A DNA stretch of 51,048 nt from Methanobrevibacter sp. (GTDB lineage: Archaea; Methanobacteriota; Methanobacteria; Methanobacteriales; Methanobacteriaceae): contig NZ_JAFRJO010000028.1 in the NCBI RefSeq assembly GCF_017432245.1, forward strand, positions 1 to 51,048, written 5' to 3'. Positions within the stretch are counted from its first letter, which is position 1, and every line of letters begins with the position of its first letter. Below, piece after piece: positions 46,613 through 51,048 of this stretch. The position numbers were made by a program, and so were the translations under genes. The notes below the pieces were generated by a model, which saw nothing but the letters and a program-made list of their open reading frames with translations, ran no database searches and was not told where the DNA came from.

Positions 46613-47707
46613 ATGAGCAAAATTAAAATAGCTGTAGTAGGAATAGGAAACTGTGCAAGTTCCCTTATACAAGGAATCTATTATTATAAAGATAAGAATC
46701 CTGAAGATGCAATTGGCCTTATGCACTGGAAAATTGGTGAATGGGATCCAACTGACATTGAAGTGGTCGCTGCTTTTGATATTGATGCAAGAAAAGTTGG
46801 AAAAACTGTTGATGAAGCTATCTTTGCAAAACCAAACTGTACTACAGTTTTCCAACCAGAAATACCAAAAAGCGATGTAGTTGTCCAAATGGGACCTGTT
46901 CTTGATGGTGTCAGTGAACATATGGCAGAATTCGAAGATGATTATACTTTTATAGTAGCTGATGAAGAACCAGTAGACGTTGTTGAAGTCTTGAAAGAAA
47001 GTGGAGCAGAAATATTACTCAGTTATTTACCAGTAGGTTCTGAAGAAGCTGCAAGATTCTATGCACAATGTGCATTAGATGCAGAAATTGCTTATATTAA
47101 TTGTATGCCAGTATTTATTGTAAGTGACCCAGAATGGGATGCAAAATTCAGAGAAAAAGGACTCCCTGCTGTTGGTGACGACATTAAAGCACAAATCGGT
47201 GCAACTATCACCCACAGAACCTTAAGTAACTTGTTTAAGGAAAGAGGTGTTAAATTAATTCACACTTACCAAATCAACACTGGTGGAAACACTGACTTCT
47301 TGAACATGTTAAACAGAAAACGTTTAGACTCTAAAAAAGAATCTAAAACTGAAGCTGTTCAATCTGTACTTGCAGAAAGAATGGATCCTCATGACATTCA
47401 CATTGGTCCAAGTGATTATGTGCCATGGCAAAAAGACAACAAGATCTGTTTCTTAAGAATGGAAGGTAAAACCTTTGGTGACGTTCCAATGGACATAGAA
47501 CTCAGATTAAGTGTAGAAGATTCTCCAAACTCTGCAGGATGTGTAATTGATGCTATTCGTTGCTGTAAATTAGGACTTGAAAGAGGAATTGGTGGACAAT
47601 TAACTTCAATTTCATCTTATGTTATGAAACACCCTCCAATCCAATTTACTGATGATGAAGCAGCAGCTAATGTTGAAGCATTCATTAATGGAGAAATAGA
47701 ACGTTAA
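46613..47707 (+). CDS. ino1: Inositol-3-phosphate synthase
   Basis: A 364-residue enzyme. It converts glucose-6-phosphate to inositol-3-phosphate with NAD; in archaea this is used for archaetidylinositol lipids. The nucleotide loop is IAVVGIGNCASSLIQGIYYY, and DIKAQIGATITHRTLSNLFK, QINTGGNTDFLNM and VEDSPNSAGCVIDAI are family segments. GGTGA precedes the ATG. It is monocistronic, flanked by a T-rich terminator. Confidence 0.95.
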   Translation: MSKIKIAVVGIGNCASSLIQGIYYYKDKNPEDAIGLMHWKIGEWDPTDIEVVAAFDIDARKVGKTVDEAIFAKPNCTTVFQPEIPKSDVVVQMGPVLDGVSEHMAEFEDDYTFIVADEEPVDVVEVLKESGAEILLSYLPVGSEEAARFYAQCALDAEIAYINCMPVFIVSDPEWDAKFREKGLPAVGDDIKAQIGATITHRTLSNLFKERGVKLIHTYQINTGGNTDFLNMLNRKRLDSKKESKTEAVQSVLAERMDPHDIHIGPSDYVPWQKDNKICFLRMEGKTFGDVPMDIELRLSVEDSPNSAGCVIDAIRCCKLGLERGIGGQLTSISSYVMKHPPIQFTDDEAAANVEAFINGEIER

Positions 47708-48036
47708 GATTTATTTCTTAACTTTTTTTACTTTTTTTCTTTTTTTATCTTTTATTATTCTTTTATTATAGTTTATTTCTATTTTCTATTATTTTTATAC
47801 TCTTTTTGACACTATTTTTCGTTTAACTTAACTCTTTAAACTATTTTTAAAAAAACCTCTTAAATATGGCTAAAAATAGATAACTTTTATTAGTAGTTAT
47901 AACAATAAATAATAATATAATGTAATATAATCGTATGTGATTTAGGAAATAATAAATTATAATTTACATTTAGAAATCAACAATATGATTGAATTAAATT
48001 TATCGTAATATTTAAAAATTTTAGTGAGGTGTAAAG
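47708..48036. other. 329-bp intergenic region between ino1 and pycB
   Basis: Starts with the T-rich terminator of ino1, then AT-rich sequence with several TAATATAATG-like stretches near 47905-47930 that could hold the pycB promoter. No gene or structured RNA seen. Confidence 0.6.
47720..47750 (+). terminator. T-rich terminator after ino1
   Basis: Three runs of seven T separated by short AC or C breaks begin about ten bases after the stop codon. No strong stem. Typical archaeal form. Confidence 0.5.
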
Positions 48037-49764
48037 ATGAAAGTGAAAATAACAGAAACTGCATTCAGAGATGCTCACCAATCCCTTTTAGCAACCAGAA
48101 TGAGAACAAGAGATATGGTTCCTATTATTGAAGAAATGGATAAAGTCGGATATCATGCTATAGAAGCATGGGGTGGAGCTACCTTTGATACTTGTATTAG
48201 ATTTTTAAACGAAGACCCATGGGAAAGATTAAGAATATTAAAGGAAAACTTTACTGAAACTCCATTGCAAATGCTCCTTAGAGGTCAAAACTTACTCGGA
48301 TACAAACATTATGCTGATGACATTGTAACTAAATTTGTAGAAAAATCCTATGAAAACGGTATTGACATCTTTAGAATCTTCGATGCAATGAATGATATTA
48401 GAAACATGCAACAATCCATTAAAGTAGCTAAAGAACAAGGCGCTCATGTTCAAGGAACTATTAGTTATACCATTAGCCCAGTTCATACTATAGACAAATT
48501 CGTGGAATTTGCAAAAGAGCTTGAAGCATTGGAATGTGATTCAATAGCTATTAAGGATATGGCTGGTTTAATCACCCCATCTGTTGTATTCGAATTGGTT
48601 AGCAGATTAAAAGAAGAAACTGACTTATTAGTTAATTTACACTCACATTGTACCAGTGGTATGACTCCTATCAGTTATTATGCTGCATGTCAAGCAGGTG
48701 TTGACATTTTAGATACTGCTATCTCACCTATTGCTTGGGGTACTTCCCAACCTCCAACAGAAAGTATTGTAGCATCCTTACAAGGCACTGAATTCGACAC
48801 TGGTCTTGATTTGAAAGCATTGAACCAAATTAAAAAATACTTCGAAACCCTTAGAGAAAAATACGAAGGATACATCGATCCTATTAGTGAAAGAATCGAC
48901 ACTGATGTATTGATGTACCAAATTCCTGGTGGTATGCTTTCCAACTTAATTTCACAATTAAAACAGCAAAATGCGTTAGACAGATACCAAGACGTATTGG
49001 AAGAAATGCCTCGTGTTAGAAAGGATATGGGATACCCTCCACTTGTAACTCCAACTAGCCAAATCGTAGGTATTCAAGCTGTAATGAACGTTATAAATGG
49101 AGAAAGATACAAAATCGTTTCTAATGAAGTTAAAGATTACATGAAAGGTTACTATGGACGTGCTCCAGCACCAATCAATCAAGAAATCGCTAAAAAGATC
49201 ATTGGTGATGAAGAGCCTATTACCTGCAGACCTGCAGATTTAATAGAACCTGAATATGAAAACTTCAAAAAAGAAGGTGAAGAGTTAGGAATCATCAAAA
49301 AAGAGGAAGATGTTCTTACTCTTGCAATGTTACCTCCAGTTGCTAAACAATTCCTTAAAGGCGACCTCGAAGAAGAAGCATTCCCAGAAGCCCATATCGG
49401 CAATGGTAGTGAAAACGACTTGGGAGCTATTCCAACTGAATACTCTGTAGAGGTTGACGGAGATATCTTTGATGTGAAAATCATGCCTACCGGATACTTA
49501 CAAATTGATCCAAATGGATCTGGAAACATTGGCCCAATTCCTGGTGCATTAACTGCTTCCATGCAAGGTATGGTACTTAAAATCAAAGTAAATACTGGAG
49601 ATAAAGTCCAAAAAGGTACTGTAGTGGCAGTTCTTGAAGCTATGAAAATGGAAAACGATATCTATGCTGAAGAGGAAGGTATTGTAGAACAAATTTTCGT
49701 AGAAGAAGGTGACACTGTCAATGCAGGTGATAACTTAATGTTGATTAAACCTTTAGACGAATAA
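48037..49764 (+). CDS. pycB: Pyruvate carboxylase subunit B
   Basis: A 575-residue protein. The N-terminal carboxyltransferase TIM barrel opens with VKITETAFRDAHQSLLATRM and has the metal motif in NLHSHCTSGMTPISYY. The conserved PYC/OADA segment follows, and the C-terminal biotinyl domain has Lys537 in LEAMKMEN. With the biotin carboxylase subunit PycA it makes oxaloacetate from pyruvate; pycA is not in the window. GAGGTGT precedes the ATG. A hairpin and T-run follow the stop. Oxaloacetate decarboxylase alpha is the alternative, less likely in this group. Confidence 0.93.
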   Translation: MKVKITETAFRDAHQSLLATRMRTRDMVPIIEEMDKVGYHAIEAWGGATFDTCIRFLNEDPWERLRILKENFTETPLQMLLRGQNLLGYKHYADDIVTKFVEKSYENGIDIFRIFDAMNDIRNMQQSIKVAKEQGAHVQGTISYTISPVHTIDKFVEFAKELEALECDSIAIKDMAGLITPSVVFELVSRLKEETDLLVNLHSHCTSGMTPISYYAACQAGVDILDTAISPIAWGTSQPPTESIVASLQGTEFDTGLDLKALNQIKKYFETLREKYEGYIDPISERIDTDVLMYQIPGGMLSNLISQLKQQNALDRYQDVLEEMPRVRKDMGYPPLVTPTSQIVGIQAVMNVINGERYKIVSNEVKDYMKGYYGRAPAPINQEIAKKIIGDEEPITCRPADLIEPEYENFKKEGEELGIIKKEEDVLTLAMLPPVAKQFLKGDLEEEAFPEAHIGNGSENDLGAIPTEYSVEVDGDIFDVKIMPTGYLQIDPNGSGNIGPIPGALTASMQGMVLKIKVNTGDKVQKGTVVAVLEAMKMENDIYAEEEGIVEQIFVEEGDTVNAGDNLMLIKPLDE

Positions 49765-49798
49765 TGGTAATTATTTACCATTATCTTTTATTTTTTTT
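49763..49798 (+). terminator. Hairpin and T-run after pycB
   Basis: AATGGTAA and TTACCATT (49763-49770 and 49775-49782) form a perfect 8-bp stem with a four-base loop, overlapping the stop codon. A T-rich run follows at 49786-49798. This is a bacterial-style intrinsic terminator shape, and T-runs alone terminate in archaea. Confidence 0.6.
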
Positions 49799-49983
49799 AG
49801 ATTAATCTAATGCTGATTAGATTTAATCTCTTTACACCTTATTTAAAATTAAACAAAAAACTATTTTTAAAAATCTTACATTTTAAAATCTGAAATAATA
49901 GACATTTATTTCATCCCATCATTAATTCGTATAATATAAAACTATTATTGGAATGATAAAAAAAGAAAATGAATAGATGAGCA

Positions 49984-50592
49984 TCATCCATTTCCAATTC
50001 CTAAAAAGAAATAATCATAAGTGTTTTCTAAAGTTTCAGGAGCCATCCAAGGATAAGTTTTAGCCAAATATTCCTTAATCTCATCTGATCGGGTGATGAC
50101 ATCTGCCTTATTTGCAAATTTCTGTGCTCTGAAATAATCATTCAAATCATCACTGATTTCACGGGATTCCTCATACAAATGCTCTAAATGAGCAGGCGGA
50201 ATATGAGGCAATATCTCCCTAAGAATGTCAATAGGAATCAAATCAAAATGATTTGCAATTGCAAAATTAAAAATCACATTCAATACAAGATCTTTGGTAT
50301 TAAGAACAACACGTCTTGGAATGGATTCCGCTTGTTCCTTAGAGATAACACCATCCTTTAAAGCTCTATCCACATCTGTTTCAACAACAATCTGAAAAGA
50401 CTGATTGTACTTTCCTTGTCTAAATCGAATGGCAAATATTACCATGCAAATAACAGACAATACAGCAAATATTAAGGAAATGAATGAAACCAAGCTGGAT
50501 TGGAGTTTGAATTCATTATAAATCAATAATATAAGAGCCAGTATGATGAAAAATCTTGATAGAAATGCTAAATTTATTCTTGGAATTTTCAT
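49984..50592 (-). CDS. Small membrane protein of unknown function
   Basis: A 202-residue protein with two transmembrane helices near the N-terminus (about 11-27 and 36-55: FFIILALILLIY and FISLIFAVLSVICMVIFAI) and a soluble, mostly helical C-terminal part (60-202). No family recognised. GTGA lies before the ATG at 50592. It lies 65 bases downstream of the LarC-like gene on the same strand, so co-transcription is possible. Function unknown. Confidence 0.75.
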   Translation of the reverse strand: MKIPRINLAFLSRFFIILALILLIYNEFKLQSSLVSFISLIFAVLSVICMVIFAIRFRQGKYNQSFQIVVETDVDRALKDGVISKEQAESIPRRVVLNTKDLVLNVIFNFAIANHFDLIPIDILREILPHIPPAHLEHLYEESREISDDLNDYFRAQKFANKADVITRSDEIKEYLAKTYPWMAPETLENTYDYFFLGIGNG

Positions 50593-50657
50593 ATTTTCAC
50601 ATATAATAATTATTCTTATTCTTATTTAAGAATTTCTTATTGAACAAACAAAATATT

Positions 50658-51048
50658 TTACTCTCTATTGTTTTCCAAATAATCACGAATCATTGTGTTT
50701 GCAACATCCCTAACTTCAATTAAAGGAATGTCCTGTTCTACAGAGATTCTGCGTAAATCCTCATATTCAGGCCTATGAGAAATAATTTCATCACCAATCA
50801 ACCCTATTTTGAAGTTGATTGTATAAATATGATTGCCAACATTAATATCCAAAGGAACGAATTGTCTTTCAGCCACTCCTCTATGAGTGTTTTCAGAGAC
50901 TCTAATGCCTAAAGTGCCTGTTTCCCTAAAGAGGATATTTACCAAATGATCAACCAAATCCGGTTTTGAAATAATTTTAATTAAATGGCCCGGCCTATTT
51001 TTCTTCATGGTAATAGGCACCATTGAAACATCTCTTGCCCCTTCAATC
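50658..51048 (-). CDS. larC: LarC-like nickel-insertion protein, C-terminal part (cut by window edge)
   Basis: The C-terminal 130 or so residues of a DUF111/LarC protein. The conserved stretch VPITMKKNRPGHLIKIISK and ETGTLGIRVSENTHRGVAER are diagnostic, and the later SHRPEYEDLRRISVEQDIPL segment matches the family. The reading frame stays open past the internal ATG at 51023 to the window end (EGARDVS before it), so the gene continues outside. LarC in bacteria inserts nickel into the lactate racemase cofactor; archaeal members are of uncertain function. Confidence 0.88.
   Translation of the reverse strand, partial: IEGARDVSMVPITMKKNRPGHLIKIISKPDLVDHLVNILFRETGTLGIRVSENTHRGVAERQFVPLDINVGNHIYTINFKIGLIGDEIISHRPEYEDLRRISVEQDIPLIEVRDVANTMIRDYLENNRE

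Noticed and set aside
46577-46921. Minus-strand open frame over the start of ino1
   Set aside because: Antisense to a clear enzyme gene, and its residue composition is that of a shadow frame.

Overview
The window is AT-rich, gene-dense archaeal chromosome. A methyl-coenzyme M reductase component A2, a methanogenesis marker 9 protein, F420 biosynthesis genes, topoisomerase VI, aIF1A, HypD, an archaeal inositol-phosphate synthase and a digeranylgeranylglyceryl phosphate synthase-like prenyltransferase all point to a hydrogenotrophic methanogen. Low GC, GGAGG/GGTGA-type ribosome sites and the gene families suggest Methanobacteriales, most likely a Methanobrevibacter-like gut or rumen species. 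No rRNA, tRNA, CRISPR array, insertion sequence or prophage was recognised.

Layout. 0-1.3 kb: an ExbB/ExbD proton-channel pair (minus). 1.5-5.7 kb: a same-strand coenzyme block with cofE, a small zinc protein, cofD, GTP cyclohydrolase III and a Dus-like TIM-barrel protein whose best start is an ATA codon. 5.8-8.3 kb: a SstT-type amino-acid symporter, a TfoX C-terminal-domain protein and a DUF134 DNA-binding zinc protein with palindromes in its upstream region. 8.5-12.8 kb: component A2 of the MCR activation system, methanogenesis marker 9, precorrin-2 dehydrogenase and glutamyl-tRNA reductase, which links MCR activation with the first steps to F430 and other tetrapyrroles. 12.9-17.7 kb (minus): AAA ATPase, endonuclease IV, type II GAPDH, a membrane-anchored unknown and a DUF2284 protein. 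17.8-20.2 kb: a metal P-type ATPase and a CsoR-family repressor, each preceded by the same palindromic operator.

20.4-26.2 kb (minus): topoisomerase VI A and B, then a KH protein, a RIO1-type kinase and aIF1A (ribosome biogenesis and translation). 26.5-31.9 kb: moeA with two small downstream genes, then pmbA-like, phosphoglycolate phosphatase and hypD on the minus strand. 32.2-46.4 kb: a cell-surface glycan region. A tight four-gene plus-strand operon (CMP-nonulosonate synthetase fused to a PseG-like domain, NeuB/PseI-type synthase, a putative glycan transferase and a Wzx-like flippase) is preceded by 13-bp tandem repeats. It is followed on the minus strand by an acetyltransferase, a zinc-ribbon/NERD-like membrane protein with internal repeats, glycosyltransferases, a GT39-like membrane protein and the lipid prenyltransferase. 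46.6-51 kb: inositol-3-phosphate synthase, pyruvate carboxylase subunit B, a small membrane protein and the C-terminus of a LarC-like nickel-insertion protein cut by the window edge.

The most interesting unexplained items are the nonulosonic acid operon with its repeat-bearing leader, the zinc-ribbon/repeat/NERD membrane protein, the internally duplicated eight-cysteine marker 9 protein, and the paired CsoR operators. All functions are read from sequence motifs; no database search was possible.
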